DNA of 45,389 nt from Mesorhizobium amorphae. Lineage in GTDB: Bacteria > Pseudomonadota > Alphaproteobacteria > Rhizobiales > Rhizobiaceae. How positions within the stretch are numbered: position 1 is the stretch's first letter; the number at the start of each line of letters is the position of its first letter. The notes under the pieces are model-generated. The model searched no databases and was not told where the DNA came from. It worked only from the letters and a program-made list of their open reading frames with translations. Shown one piece after another: positions 16,953 through 25,407 of this stretch. Made by a program: the position numbers and the translations under genes. Where the stretch lies: NCBI GenBank assembly GCA_003240775.1, contig QFNI01000032.1:1-45389 (forward strand), in the 5' to 3' direction.

Positions 16953-17342
16953 TCAGGCGGCGGCGCGGGAGGCGGCGGAGTGCATGAGCGCGCCGATGCG
17001 CTTCATCAGCATCAGCCGGTCGAACGGCTTGAGCATGTAGCCTTGCGCGCCCGCCCGCTTGGCACGCATCACCGCGCCCACGTCGAGCTCCACCATCGAG
17101 ACCATGATGCGGGGATGCGTGCCGTTCGGCATCGCGCGGATGTGGCGGATCAGTTCGGGCGCCAGCATGTCCGACAGCGTGCCGTCCACCACGATGAGGT
17201 CGGGCATCTCGGTCGCGCAGCGGCCGAGCGCCTCGTAGCCGTCGCGCGCGCCGTCGACGGAAAAGCCCTCGCTCTGGAGGATGCGCAGCGCGACCTTGCG
17301 CACCACGTCCGAGCCATCGACATAGAGAACCCGCCCCGTCAT
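16953..17342 (-). CDS. Single-domain response regulator (CheY-like)
   Basis: Stand-alone receiver domain (129 aa) with no output domain. Phosphoacceptor Asp in LIVVDGTLSD, Ser in MVSMVE and Lys in MLKPFD are present, but the first acidic pair is reduced to a single Asp (YVDGSD), so metal binding or phosphorylation may be altered. The position between ctrA and chpT suggests a role in the same phosphorelay; it is not a clear CpdR or DivK by sequence. The open frame extends to 17378, but ATG 17342 (MTGRVLYVDG) has GAGGGG upstream and starts at the first strand of the domain. It converges on ctrA. Confidence 0.8.
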   Translation of the reverse strand: MTGRVLYVDGSDVVRKVALRILQSEGFSVDGARDGYEALGRCATEMPDLIVVDGTLSDMLAPELIRHIRAMPNGTHPRIMVSMVELDVGAVMRAKRAGAQGYMLKPFDRLMLMKRIGALMHSAASRAAA

Positions 17343-17458
17343 CTTACGCCCCTCGCCTGAAGCCCCCCACAGGGCCAACTGCTGGAAAGGCTAGAGCGCG
17401 AAGAGTGAAGGCCGCCCCAAGGAACGCGGTAAAACTTTCACGAACCGCAGGGGCGCGC

Positions 17459-18088
17459 TCACGTCGCCTGGAACACGATCTCCTCGGGCGTGGCACGGAT
17501 GGAGATCGTCATGCCCGCCTCCTGTGCCAGAAGCAGCGTGTAGTAGGGCTGCACCGAATGGGCGTCGATCGGCTCGTCGGGCTTGCCGCCGCTGTGCAAT
17601 TCCAGGAATTTCGGCGGCACGCGCAGCATCGGGCCGCTGATCGACAGCGTGAAGCGCGGGCTCGTGTCGAGGTCTTCGAGATGCACCCCGATCCGCCCGC
17701 CGCGCGGAATGGCGCCGGTCGAGACGAGAAGCAGGTTGAGCAGCAGCTTCACCTTGTTCTTGGGCAGAAGCGCGCGCCCGCCCGTCCAGGTCAGGTCGGG
17801 CTTCTCGTTCTTGAGATAGGCGGTCGCCACCGTTTCGGCGTCGCCGGTGTCGATCTGCATCCCCGCCGAACCTGCCGCTCCGAAGGCGATGCGGGCGAAT
17901 TGCAGGCGCGCGGACGCGTTCCGCGCGCTCTGGCGGATCAGCTTCATCGCGTCCTCGTCCGCGCCGCCCTCGTCGAGCAGTTCCAGCCCGTTGTTGATGG
18001 CGCCTACCGGCGAGATGATGTCGTGGCACACGCGCGAGCAGAGCAGCGCCGCCAGATCCGGCGCCGAGAGCGCGATGAGTTCAGCCAT
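17459..18088 (-). CDS. chpT: ChpT, histidine phosphotransferase
   Basis: Essential phosphotransfer protein (209 aa) that carries phosphate from CckA to CtrA and CpdR. The N-terminal helical hairpin contains H22 in SRVCHDIISPVGAI, followed by NNGLELL and a degenerate ATPase-like C-terminal domain (about 80-209) that lacks ATP-binding boxes, as expected for ChpT. Together with ctrA and sciP in the same 4 kb, it makes a compact CtrA module. It lies 116 bases upstream of the single-domain regulator on the same strand and diverges from eipA. Confidence 0.93.
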   Translation of the reverse strand: MAELIALSAPDLAALLCSRVCHDIISPVGAINNGLELLDEGGADEDAMKLIRQSARNASARLQFARIAFGAAGSAGMQIDTGDAETVATAYLKNEKPDLTWTGGRALLPKNKVKLLLNLLLVSTGAIPRGGRIGVHLEDLDTSPRFTLSISGPMLRVPPKFLELHSGGKPDEPIDAHSVQPYYTLLLAQEAGMTISIRATPEEIVFQAT

Positions 18089-18337
18089 AGCTGTGATTCC
18101 CTTTTCCTGGCCACCGGCTCATCATGCCCGCCGCAACCCTTGGCGGAGGCGGACAAGCTGTCCGGGACGCGTGCCCGATGGGGCAAGCCCGTCGGTCCGC
18201 TTTCCGTTTTAATGGTTGAAGAACGATTACGGCCTAGTCTCCCGTGCCATGAGAGCGAGGCGGCCGGCAAGAGCCGTGCGCTGTGACAGCAGGCCCGAGG
18301 CGTCGCCGAGAGGCTTCCGGAAACGGAGTTGGAGCAC

Positions 18338-18904
18338 ATGCTTGCGAAATCGCGCGCCATTCTGGCGCTTCTCACGCTGGCCTTGGCGCTGTTCGGCGCA
18401 GGCACCCTGCCCTCCCGCGCCCAGGGCTACACCGCCCAGGAGATCGTGGATTCGGGCCACCAGTTCTTCGGCCAGACATCGGGTGGGCTCGCTTCGGTGG
18501 TCGAGAAGATCTTTTCCGACTACGGCCTGCCCAACGGCTACGTGCTGGGCGAGGAAGGGGCCGGCGCCTTCATCGGCGGCCTCACCTATGGCGAGGGCAC
18601 GCTCTTCACCAAGAATGCGGGCGACCACAAGGTGTTCTGGCAGGGTCCCTCGGTCGGCTTCGACTTCGGCGGCGAAGGCTCGCGCACCATGATCCTCGTC
18701 TACAACCTCGACCAGGTGGGCGGGCTCTACAACCGCTTCGGCGGCGTGGCAGGCTCTGCCTATGTGGTGGCGGGGCTGGGCTTCACCGTGCTCAAGAACC
18801 AGAACATCCTGCTCGTGCCCGTCCGCACGGGCGTGGGCGCCCGGCTCGGGCTCAACATGGGCTATCTCAAGGTGACCGAGCAGCCCACCTGGAATCCGTT
18901 CTGA
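18338..18904 (+). CDS. eipA: EipA-family envelope integrity protein (DUF1134)
   Basis: Periplasmic protein (188 aa) of the DUF1134 family. In Brucella the family member EipA supports cell-envelope integrity and is linked to CtrA. An N-terminal signal peptide (about 1-28, LLTLALALFGAGTLPSRAQG) precedes the compact domain with conserved GGLTYGEGTL, GPSVGFDFGGEGSRTM, LYNRFGGVAGSAY and GARLGLNMGYL. Start ATG 18338 is chosen over the in-frame TTG 18329 because the TTG sits inside the ribosome binding site GGAGTTGGAG. The shared divergent region with chpT contains TTAATGGTT (18209-18217), a partial CtrA-like word. Confidence 0.9.
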   Translation: MLAKSRAILALLTLALALFGAGTLPSRAQGYTAQEIVDSGHQFFGQTSGGLASVVEKIFSDYGLPNGYVLGEEGAGAFIGGLTYGEGTLFTKNAGDHKVFWQGPSVGFDFGGEGSRTMILVYNLDQVGGLYNRFGGVAGSAYVVAGLGFTVLKNQNILLVPVRTGVGARLGLNMGYLKVTEQPTWNPF

Positions 18905-18932
18905 ACGGGCGGCCGGACATGGCCGGAAGACG

Positions 18933-18956
18933 GGCGGCCCGCACGGGCCGCCTTTT
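18933..18956 (+). terminator. Rho-independent terminator of eipA
   Basis: Stem GGCGGCCC (18933-18940) / GGGCCGCC (18945-18952), loop GCAC, then TTTT. It lies 29 bases after the eipA stop and 25 bases before the next start. Confidence 0.8.
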
Positions 18957-18980
18957 CGCGTTTCTCGCTCGGGTGCTTTC

Positions 18981-20165
18981 GTGATCCAGTACGCAGTGTT
19001 TCTCGTCTTGGGCGCGCTCGGTACGCTGCTTGCCGCGCTTCTGGTCGTGCCCCCGCTCCTGCGCCGCGCCGAGCGGCTCGAGCGCACGCGTCTGACGCGC
19101 AGCCTGCCGCTGTCGCTCGACGAGCTTGCGTCTGAAAAGGATGCGCTGCGCGCCGAATGGGCGGTCACCGCGCGTAAGCTCGAACTCGACGCCAAGGCCG
19201 CCCGCCACGAGGCCACCGAGCGCATGCTCGCGCGCGACCGGATGCGCGAGGAACTGCGCCAGACCATCGTCCGCCTCGAAGACCGGCAGACCCGCGTGGA
19301 ACACCTCGAAACCGAAGTGTCCGACCTCAGCGAGCGGCTGAGCGCCGCCGAACAGCGCGTGGCGCGGCTCGAAGAAGAAGCCTCCTCGCGCGAAGCCGCA
19401 CGCGAGGCCGGCGAAAGCGAGTTGCGCGTGATGTCCGAGCGCCACACGGCCGCACGTGAGACGCTCGGCGCACGCGACAAGGAGATCGAGCGCCTGGGCG
19501 GCGAGGTCGGCAACCAGCGCGGCACGATCCGCGACGCCGACCGGCGCATGGCCGAGATGGCAGGCGAGATCTTGGCCGCACGCGAGCAGGCGGCAGCCGA
19601 CAAGCGCCGTGTGGAGGAGAACGCCGATCGCACCGACATCATGCGCTCAGAACTCTTCGACGCGCGCGAAGCGCTCGAACACCGCATGCGCGAGACCGAT
19701 CGCCTGCGCCGCGAGCTCGACAGCCGCAACACCGAGATCGAGCGCCTGTCCGCGCAGCTCGTCGAGACGCGCGCGGGGCGCGCGGGCGTCGAGCTGGAAC
19801 TCGCTTCCATGAACGGCCGCCTGGCGCGTCTCTTTCCGCGCGGCGGCACGGGCGATCCGCAATCCCAGCTCGCGGCGGCGGCTGCCGAGCGCGACCGCCT
19901 GGAAGCGCGCCTCGCCGTTCTCCAGCGCGAGAACAAGGAGCTGCGCGATGGCGACAAGGGGGCGGGCGGCGGCGAGGTCCTGCGCGAGGAGATGATGCGG
20001 CTCGCAGCAGAGATGGCGGCGGTCACGGCCCGCCTAGAAGGCCCTGGCGGCGCGATCGACCAGATGCTGAGCGACAACGAGGAAGAGGGCGCGAATGGCG
20101 GCCCGAGCCTCGCCCAGCGCATCCGCGCCCTGCGCGATCAGCTGCGGGCAGCACCCGAGAAGTGA
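18981..20165 (+). CDS. Membrane-anchored long coiled-coil protein
   Basis: Protein of 394 aa with one N-terminal membrane helix (about 3-26) and then about 330 residues of almost continuous Arg/Glu/Ala-rich coiled coil in the cytoplasm (by the positive-inside rule: RRAERLERTR follows the helix). There is no catalytic motif. It resembles RmuC-like and structural scaffolds only in general composition, and I do not recognise a named family. The start is GTG. Its 3' end overlaps the convergent methyltransferase gene by 28 bases, so no bidirectional terminator fits between them. Its place after eipA suggests an envelope or cell-structure role, but this is weak inference. Confidence 0.75.
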   Translation: MIQYAVFLVLGALGTLLAALLVVPPLLRRAERLERTRLTRSLPLSLDELASEKDALRAEWAVTARKLELDAKAARHEATERMLARDRMREELRQTIVRLEDRQTRVEHLETEVSDLSERLSAAEQRVARLEEEASSREAAREAGESELRVMSERHTAARETLGARDKEIERLGGEVGNQRGTIRDADRRMAEMAGEILAAREQAAADKRRVEENADRTDIMRSELFDAREALEHRMRETDRLRRELDSRNTEIERLSAQLVETRAGRAGVELELASMNGRLARLFPRGGTGDPQSQLAAAAAERDRLEARLAVLQRENKELRDGDKGAGGGEVLREEMMRLAAEMAAVTARLEGPGGAIDQMLSDNEEEGANGGPSLAQRIRALRDQLRAAPEK

Positions 20166-20947
20166 TACAGCGCCACGGCGCCCGCCGTGGCGACGTTGAG
20201 GCTGTCCCAGCCTCCGGCCTGCGGAATGCGCACGCCGAGCATCCGCGCCATCAGTTCGGGCGGCAGCCCCGGCCCTTCGGCGCCGAGCCAGAGCGCCACC
20301 CGTGGGCCCCGCGGCACGTTCGAGAGCAACGTCTCCGCGCCCGGCGAAAGAGCGACCGACTGGAAGCCCGCCCCGTCGAGCGCCGCGAGAAGCTCCGCCC
20401 CTGTCCCGCCCTGCGCCCAAGGCAGCTTCAGCACGGCCCCCACCGAGACCCGGATGGCCTTGCGATAGAGCGGGTCGCAGGAGGTGGCGTCGAGCAGCAC
20501 GGCCCCTGCCCCGAAGGCCGCGGCATTGCGAAACAGCGCGCCCGCATTGTCGTGGTTGCTGATGCCGCAGAGAACGAGCACAAGAGCGTCTGTGGGAAGC
20601 GTGGCCAGAAGCGCCCCGACCGTTTCCGGCGGGCGCTTGAACCCCACGGCCAGCACACCGCGATGCAGGTGAAAGCCCGCCACCGCATCCATCACCGCAG
20701 GCTCCGCGCAGTATACGGGAACGTCGGGTGGCAGATCTTCGAGAAGCGGGCGCACGCCTTCAAGCCGCGAAGGCAGCACGAGCACGGATTCGAGCGCGAA
20801 TCGCTTCGAGGCGAGCGCCACGCGCAGCACCACCGTGCCTTCGGCGATGAAGCGGTTCTCGCGGCCCACGAGGTCACGCTCGCGAATCTGGTGGTAGGCG
20901 GCGATCCGCGGGTCGAGCGGATCGGTGATCGCGATCGGCTCGATCAG
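20138..20947 (-). CDS. SPOUT-family (TrmH/SpoU) RNA methyltransferase
   Basis: 2'-O-ribose methyltransferase of the TrmH class (about 269 aa) that uses S-adenosylmethionine through a knotted C-terminal domain. The three SPOUT motifs are present: NHDNAGALFRNAAAFG, LWLGAEGPGL and DSLNVATAGAVALYHF. An N-terminal substrate-binding domain (about 1-110, with FIAEGTVVLRVAL) precedes them. No ATG or GTG fits the N-terminus. The best start is CTG 20947, which overlaps the stop of the upstream HugZ-like gene (CTGA), implying coupled translation. The target RNA cannot be told from sequence. Confidence 0.85.
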   Translation of the reverse strand: MIEPIAITDPLDPRIAAYHQIRERDLVGRENRFIAEGTVVLRVALASKRFALESVLVLPSRLEGVRPLLEDLPPDVPVYCAEPAVMDAVAGFHLHRGVLAVGFKRPPETVGALLATLPTDALVLVLCGISNHDNAGALFRNAAAFGAGAVLLDATSCDPLYRKAIRVSVGAVLKLPWAQGGTGAELLAALDGAGFQSVALSPGAETLLSNVPRGPRVALWLGAEGPGLPPELMARMLGVRIPQAGGWDSLNVATAGAVALYHFSGAARS

Positions 20948-21705
20948 AGCCCCCGCGCCTCGCGCGCCATGCCGGCGAGCACGCGGCGCAGATCGTCCGC
21001 CAGGCGCAGCGGCTCGGCGAAGAACACGCGCGCGGCCTTGTCGCCGAGTGCGAGGTCCATGCCGTCGAGGTCGAGCCCGGTGATGGTCCAGGCGCCTGGC
21101 TCCTGCTTGGCGAGCTCGGTGGCATAGAGCGCCACCGCGTCGCGGTGGTCGGCGTTCATGTGCCGGATCGCGCCGTCTTCCATGTTGGCGAGCGCGTCGA
21201 CGGCCGGGCCAGGCGGGATCAGGAGATCGCCTGCGGTCATCTCGTAGGCGCGCCCGAAGCCGCCGTTCAGGCTCGCGCGCTCGGGCACGAGCCGCACCAT
21301 GGTGAAATCGCCCAGGCCCGCATAGAGCTGCGCTTTGGGATGACGGTTGAGGTAGCGGCGCTCGGCGCGCTCGTAGGGCGTTGTACCACGCTCGAGCACC
21401 TCGGCGCGGCAGACGAGCGTGATGCGCGGATGCGCCAGCGGATCGCCCTTGCCGGGCTCGCCCACGAGCAGAGACACGCGCCCATCGGCCTTGAGCGCGC
21501 GGGTGTGGGCCGAAAGCCCCGACACCAGGATCAGCGGCACGCCCGAAGGATCGGTCGCGACGCCCACGCGGCTCGCGAGCGGAAAGCCCGTGCGCGGCTC
21601 GTTGACGGCCAAGGCCCCGAAGCGGGCCGAGCGGAGCAGCATGCGGGCGAGCCGGATGGCCGTCTCGTCCACGTCCTGCAGCACCTTGCGCTCTGCTTCC
21701 GCCAT
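20944..21705 (-). CDS. HugZ-like FMN-binding protein (pyridoxamine oxidase fold)
   Basis: Protein of 253 aa with an N-terminal split beta-barrel flavin-binding domain (about 15-150) of the pyridoxamine-phosphate-oxidase superfamily and a C-terminal DUF2470 domain marked by AIRHMNADHRDAV. This architecture is that of HugZ/HutZ-type heme-utilisation proteins; hemH is far away and no heme uptake genes are visible, so heme degradation is only a family-based guess. ATG 21705 is preferred to ATG 21720 because GGAGG lies eight bases before it. It is coupled to the SPOUT gene downstream and follows a GNAT gene. Confidence 0.85.
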   Translation of the reverse strand: MAEAERKVLQDVDETAIRLARMLLRSARFGALAVNEPRTGFPLASRVGVATDPSGVPLILVSGLSAHTRALKADGRVSLLVGEPGKGDPLAHPRITLVCRAEVLERGTTPYERAERRYLNRHPKAQLYAGLGDFTMVRLVPERASLNGGFGRAYEMTAGDLLIPPGPAVDALANMEDGAIRHMNADHRDAVALYATELAKQEPGAWTITGLDLDGMDLALGDKAARVFFAEPLRLADDLRRVLAGMAREARGL

Positions 21706-21743
21706 CGCCTCGTCCTCCATCGAATCGGGTCTCGGCGGATGTC

Positions 21744-22271
21744 CTACGTCGAGCGGGAAAGCGGGGCAACTCGCGCGGCATGGTGGACCGCCCCGCGAAA
21801 CGCCTGGAGCGCGCCGGGCACGATCTCGTGCGCCAGGAACCGGTCGGGGTCGACGGGGCGCGGCATCACGGCCTGGCCATAGGGGATGCGGGAGAAGCCG
21901 AGCGGGCCGTAATAGGGCTCGTCGCCCACCAGCACCACGAGGGCTGCGCCGTGCTCGGCCGCGCGCTCCAGCACCTGGTGCACCAGGGTGCGCCCGATGC
22001 CGCAGCCCTTGAAGGCGGGCACCACCGCGAGCGGCCCGAGCAGGAGCGCTGAGCCCCTGCCCGCCATGATCGGCGTCATGCGCACGGAGCCCAGCAGCGT
22101 CTCGCCTTCGCAGGCGACAAGCGACAGCGCACGGTCGTGCGGGCCTTCCTCGCGGATGCGGGTGGCGGCGCGGGCGAAGCGGCCGGGGCCGAAGCTTTGT
22201 TCGTGGAGGGCTTCGATCGCCGCATCGAAGGCAGCGGTTTCGGGCGTGATCGTGACGGTTGCGGCAAGCAT
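21744..22271 (-). CDS. GNAT-family N-acetyltransferase
   Basis: Acetyl-CoA-dependent acetyltransferase (175 aa) with the GNAT fold: motif A LGPLAVVPAFKGCGIGRTLV contains the acetyl-CoA loop (V-x-x-x-x-x-x-x-G-x-G), followed by ALVVLVGDEPYYGPLGF. The wording is that of the YhbS-like group. The substrate is unknown. It heads a probable three-gene operon with the HugZ-like and SPOUT genes (38 bases to the next chosen start). ATG 22271 is used; an in-frame GTG lies three codons upstream. Confidence 0.85.
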   Translation of the reverse strand: MLAATVTITPETAAFDAAIEALHEQSFGPGRFARAATRIREEGPHDRALSLVACEGETLLGSVRMTPIMAGRGSALLLGPLAVVPAFKGCGIGRTLVHQVLERAAEHGAALVVLVGDEPYYGPLGFSRIPYGQAVMPRPVDPDRFLAHEIVPGALQAFRGAVHHAARVAPLSRST

Positions 22272-22480
22272 GGAAGGCACCGGAGAAAGACGGGGTCGCG
22301 CGGGTAGGCAAAAAACGTCCGGCGCGAGAAACCCGCGCCCGGTCAGCCTGCTCGTCGTCGTGGAATCCGGTGCAACGCCATGATGCCCGGCGCGCTAGCA
22401 CGGCGTGAACGCACAGTCCACGGGAAATGGCGTCCCCTTTGCCCTAGCTTTGGGCGAGACAACGGAAACGGGAGCGCGCG

Positions 22481-23458
22481 ATGGGATTGCTGGTCGAGGG
22501 CAAGTGGCAGGACAAGTGGTATGACACGAAGAGCACCGGCGGCAAGTTCGAGCGCCAGGAAGCCAAGTGGCGCGACTGGGTGACGGCCGACGGCGTGCCG
22601 CCAGACGGCAAGGGCCGCGGCTTCAAGGCCGAGCCCGGCCGCTATCACCTCTATGTCAGCCTGGCCTGCCCCTGGGCGCACCGCACGCTGATCGTGCGCA
22701 AGCTGAAGAAGCTGGAAGACGTGATCGGGGTGTCGGTGGTGCACCATTTCATGGGCGAGAACGGATGGACCTTCCTCGCCGAGGACGGCGCGACCGGCGA
22801 CGATCTCTACGGGCTCGAATTCCTCCACCAGATCTACACCAAGGCAGACCCCCAGATGACGGGCCGCGTCACCGTTCCCGTGCTGTGGGACAAACAGGAG
22901 GAGACCATCGTCTCCAACGAGTCGGCCGAGATCATCCGCATGCTGAACGCCGCATTCGACGAGTGGGGCGACCGAAGCGTGGACCTCTACCCAGAGGCGC
23001 TCCGCGCGGAGATCGACGGTGTCAACGAGCGGGTCTACGACACCGTCAACAACGGGGTCTACAAGGCCGGCTTCGCGACCGAGCAGGACGCCTACGAAGA
23101 GGCCCACCGCGCGCTTTTCGAGACGCTGGACTGGCTGGAGGAGCGCCTGACCAAACAGCGCACGCTCGTGGGCGATCGCATCACGGAAGCCGACTGGCGG
23201 CTCTTCACCACGCTTGCGCGCTTCGACCCCGTCTATGTCGGCCATTTCAAGTGCAACCGGCAGCGCATCGCGGACTATCCCGCGCTGTCGGCCTATTTCC
23301 GGGAGCTCTACGCGGTGGAGGGCGTGAAGGAGACGGTCGATCTTCTCCACATCAAGCACCACTATTACCGCTCGCACCCCACCATCAACCCGACCCGCAT
23401 CGTGCCCGAAGGTCCGGCGCTGGACTGGGACAGCCCGCACGGGCGGGAAAGGCTCTGA
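22481..23458 (+). CDS. Glutathionyl-hydroquinone reductase (YqjG/EcfG type)
   Basis: Xi-class glutathione transferase (325 aa) that reduces glutathionyl-(hydro)quinones by way of a catalytic cysteine. The thioredoxin-like domain carries CPWAHR (63-68, C63 nucleophile), then VPVLWDKQEETIVSNESAEI, and the helical domain carries LVGDRITEADWRLFTTLARFD and a tyrosine-rich C-terminal segment. The length is right for the family. GGGAGCG lies just before the ATG. It stands alone and diverges from the GNAT operon across about 200 bp. Confidence 0.92.
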   Translation: MGLLVEGKWQDKWYDTKSTGGKFERQEAKWRDWVTADGVPPDGKGRGFKAEPGRYHLYVSLACPWAHRTLIVRKLKKLEDVIGVSVVHHFMGENGWTFLAEDGATGDDLYGLEFLHQIYTKADPQMTGRVTVPVLWDKQEETIVSNESAEIIRMLNAAFDEWGDRSVDLYPEALRAEIDGVNERVYDTVNNGVYKAGFATEQDAYEEAHRALFETLDWLEERLTKQRTLVGDRITEADWRLFTTLARFDPVYVGHFKCNRQRIADYPALSAYFRELYAVEGVKETVDLLHIKHHYYRSHPTINPTRIVPEGPALDWDSPHGRERL

Positions 23459-23478
23459 GGCGTCGGCAGGATTTCGAG

Positions 23479-23615
23479 GTCACGGCATGGATTCTCGGGT
23501 CAAGCCCGAGAATGACGAAGGTGGGGTGGGGATGGAGAGTGGGGCTTGCCACTGTTTTCGCAGTTCCTCTTCTCCCATCATCATTCTCGGGCTTGACCCG
23601 AGAATCCATGCCGTG
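23479..23615. repeat. MITE-like palindromic element, copy B
   Basis: Second copy of the element at 14955-15099. Left arm 23479-23518 and right arm 23578-23615 are inverse copies built on ATGGATTCTCGGGTCAAG; each arm contains the hairpin TTCTCGGG-TCAAG-CCCGAGAA. The centre differs from copy A, while the arms are nearly identical. It lies between the ends of two convergent genes. Confidence 0.75.
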
Positions 23616-23647
23616 CCTTTTCCACCCCGCCAAGGCGGCAGACCTCC

Positions 23648-24181
23648 TCACCAATCCCCCGTCGCCTCCCGTTCCCCCATCACCTCCGCGATCCGCCGCC
23701 GTGTGGCGGCCGTCGTTCCCGCGGGCAGCGCGTCCAGCGGAAAGAACCCGCTTTCGGCGATTTCGCGATCGGGCAGCTTGGGCGCCGTTTGAGCGAACGT
23801 CTCGATCACGAACAGCGCCACGTGGTCGCGCCGCGACACGTGCCGGTTGAAGTAGATCGCAAACAGGCGGGGACGCGCGAGGATGCGGATGTTGCCTTCC
23901 TCCGCCATCTCCTTTTCCAGCGCCTCCGCCACCGTCTCGCCGGTTTCCACGCCCCCGCCCGGAAGCTGCCAGCCGGGCACATAGGTATGGCGGATCAGGA
24001 AGATCGTGCGGTTCTCGCGGTCGAGCACGAGGCCGCGCACGCCGAGTGTCATCGGGCGGCGCAACCGGAAATAGAGGTGAAACAAGCGGCGCCGCATGCG
24101 CGGCCAGAGGCTTTGGGTGGGTTCGGGCGCGTCCAATCGGCTCAAAACCGAATCCTTTGTTGGAAACGGCCCGGCCTCCAC
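23648..24181 (-). CDS. Nudix hydrolase
   Basis: Nucleoside-diphosphate-X hydrolase family protein (up to 177 aa). The Nudix box is GGGVETGETVAEALEKEMAEEGN, where the usual R of REUXEE is K. The substrate cannot be told. The start is uncertain: GTG 24181 is the longest option, TTG 24145 has AAAGGA seven bases upstream, and ATG 24097 (MRRRLFHLYFRLRRP) begins the conserved part. If GTG is used, only 14 bases separate it from the divergent phosphoesterase start. Confidence 0.85.
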   Translation of the reverse strand: MEAGPFPTKDSVLSRLDAPEPTQSLWPRMRRRLFHLYFRLRRPMTLGVRGLVLDRENRTIFLIRHTYVPGWQLPGGGVETGETVAEALEKEMAEEGNIRILARPRLFAIYFNRHVSRRDHVALFVIETFAQTAPKLPDREIAESGFFPLDALPAGTTAATRRRIAEVMGEREATGDW

Positions 24182-24195
24182 CCTAAAACCGAGCC

Positions 24196-25119
24196 ATGTT
24201 CAGGCTTGCCCATCTGTCCGACGTCCACCTGGGGCCGCTGCCCGATGTAGCCTACCGCGAACTCGCCTCCAAGCGCGTGGTCGGCTACGTCAACTGGCAG
24301 CGCAACCGCAAGGCCTTCCTGCACGACGACGTGCTGGACTCGATCCTCGATGGCATCCGCGCACAAGCCCCCGACCACATCGCGGTGACCGGCGATCTCG
24401 TGAACCTGGCGCTCGACCGCGAGATCGAGCTCGCTCGCGTCTGGCTCGACGAGCTCGGACCACCCCATGACGTGTCGGTGGTGCCCGGCAATCACGACGC
24501 CTATGTGCCCGGCGCCTTCGACAAGACCTGCGCGCAATGGGCGCCCTTCATGCAGGGCGACGGCCAGACCAGGGTGCCCGACCGCGAATTCTTCCCCTAC
24601 ACCCGCGTACGCGGCAACGTGGCCCTGATCGGCGCCACCTCGGCGCGCGCATCCGCACCCTTCATGGCGACCGGCTATTTCCGCGAGAACCAGTCCAAGC
24701 GGCTCGAACGCGCGCTGGCTGCGGCTGGCAAGCAGGGATTGTTCCGCGTGGTGATGATCCACCACCCGCCCGTGCGGGGCGCGGTGCCCGCCCACAAGCG
24801 GCTGATGGGCATCGGCAACTTCCAACGCGCAGTGAAGGCGGCGGGTGCGGAACTCGTTTTGCACGGCCACTCGCATCTGCCCACGCTCTTCTCCATGCCG
24901 GGCAAGGATGACGCGACGGTGCCCGTGGTGGGTGTCGCGGCAGGCGGGCAGGCGCCGGGCGGCTCGAAGCCCGCAGCCCAATTCAACCTCCTCACGGTCG
25001 AGGGCGAGCCCGGCGCATGGCGCGTGCGGCTTGCCCGCCACGGCCTGGTCGCGCGCGGCCAGCCGCCGGTGGAGCTTTCGTCCGAGGTTCTGATCGGAAG
25101 CGCGGCGCAGCCCGCTTAG
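24196..25119 (+). CDS. Calcineurin-like metallophosphoesterase
   Basis: Two-metal phosphoesterase (307 aa) with all five family motifs in order: HLSDVHLG (D9, H11), VTGDLVN, VPGNHD, MIHHPP and LHGHSH. The family includes phosphodiesterases acting on nucleotides, lipids or cyclic nucleotides; the substrate here is unknown. There is no signal peptide, so it is cytoplasmic. Its TAG stop lies at the first bases of the dispersed repeat at 25117-25184. Confidence 0.9.
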   Translation: MFRLAHLSDVHLGPLPDVAYRELASKRVVGYVNWQRNRKAFLHDDVLDSILDGIRAQAPDHIAVTGDLVNLALDREIELARVWLDELGPPHDVSVVPGNHDAYVPGAFDKTCAQWAPFMQGDGQTRVPDREFFPYTRVRGNVALIGATSARASAPFMATGYFRENQSKRLERALAAAGKQGLFRVVMIHHPPVRGAVPAHKRLMGIGNFQRAVKAAGAELVLHGHSHLPTLFSMPGKDDATVPVVGVAAGGQAPGGSKPAAQFNLLTVEGEPGAWRVRLARHGLVARGQPPVELSSEVLIGSAAQPA

Positions 25120-25184
25120 AGCATTTCCAGCGCAAGTGCCGTGCGGCTCTGCGTCCGGAAATGCTGCAAAAACAGAGAGCTAGA
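25117..25184. repeat. Rhizobial-type dispersed repeat (GCATTTCC...GGAAATGC)
   Basis: Inverse arms GCATTTCC (25121-25128) and GGAAATGC (25157-25164) flank a centre with GCGCAAGTGCCGTGCGG, followed by AAAAACAGAGAG. The wording matches the small intergenic palindromes common in Rhizobium and Mesorhizobium genomes (recalled). The element reaches into both neighbours: its first TAG is the stop of the phosphoesterase and its far-end CTA provides the TAG stop of the minus-strand 75-aa ORF. Confidence 0.65.
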
Positions 25185-25407
25185 GGCGGCCCTCGTCGCG
25201 GCGTTTCTGGGCGCGCGCGCGAAGCCAGAGAACGGCGAAGGGCGCGACGATGAAGAGCGCGACCACGACCACCGCAAGCGTGGTCGACACCCCGCCCAGC
25301 GCCAGCATGATCGAGGGCATGAAATAGGCGAGGACGGCGAAGCCGAGCAGAAAGGCGCCCGCGCCCAGAAGCGTGGCGCGGCTGGTGGGCTGGGGGTTCT
25401 GGCTCAT
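25180..25407 (-). CDS. Small two-helix membrane protein
   Basis: A 75-aa protein with two hydrophobic helices (about 12-32 and 38-60) and a basic tail, LRARAQKRRDEGRL. I do not recognise a named family. Its ATG overlaps the stop of the CDF transporter gene by four bases (ATGA), which strongly suggests co-translation and a link with metal efflux. Its stop lies inside the dispersed repeat, so the last residues may have been altered by the insertion. It is too short and hidden in a longer non-coding frame to be obvious. Confidence 0.7.
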   Translation of the reverse strand: MSQNPQPTSRATLLGAGAFLLGFAVLAYFMPSIMLALGGVSTTLAVVVVALFIVAPFAVLWLRARAQKRRDEGRL

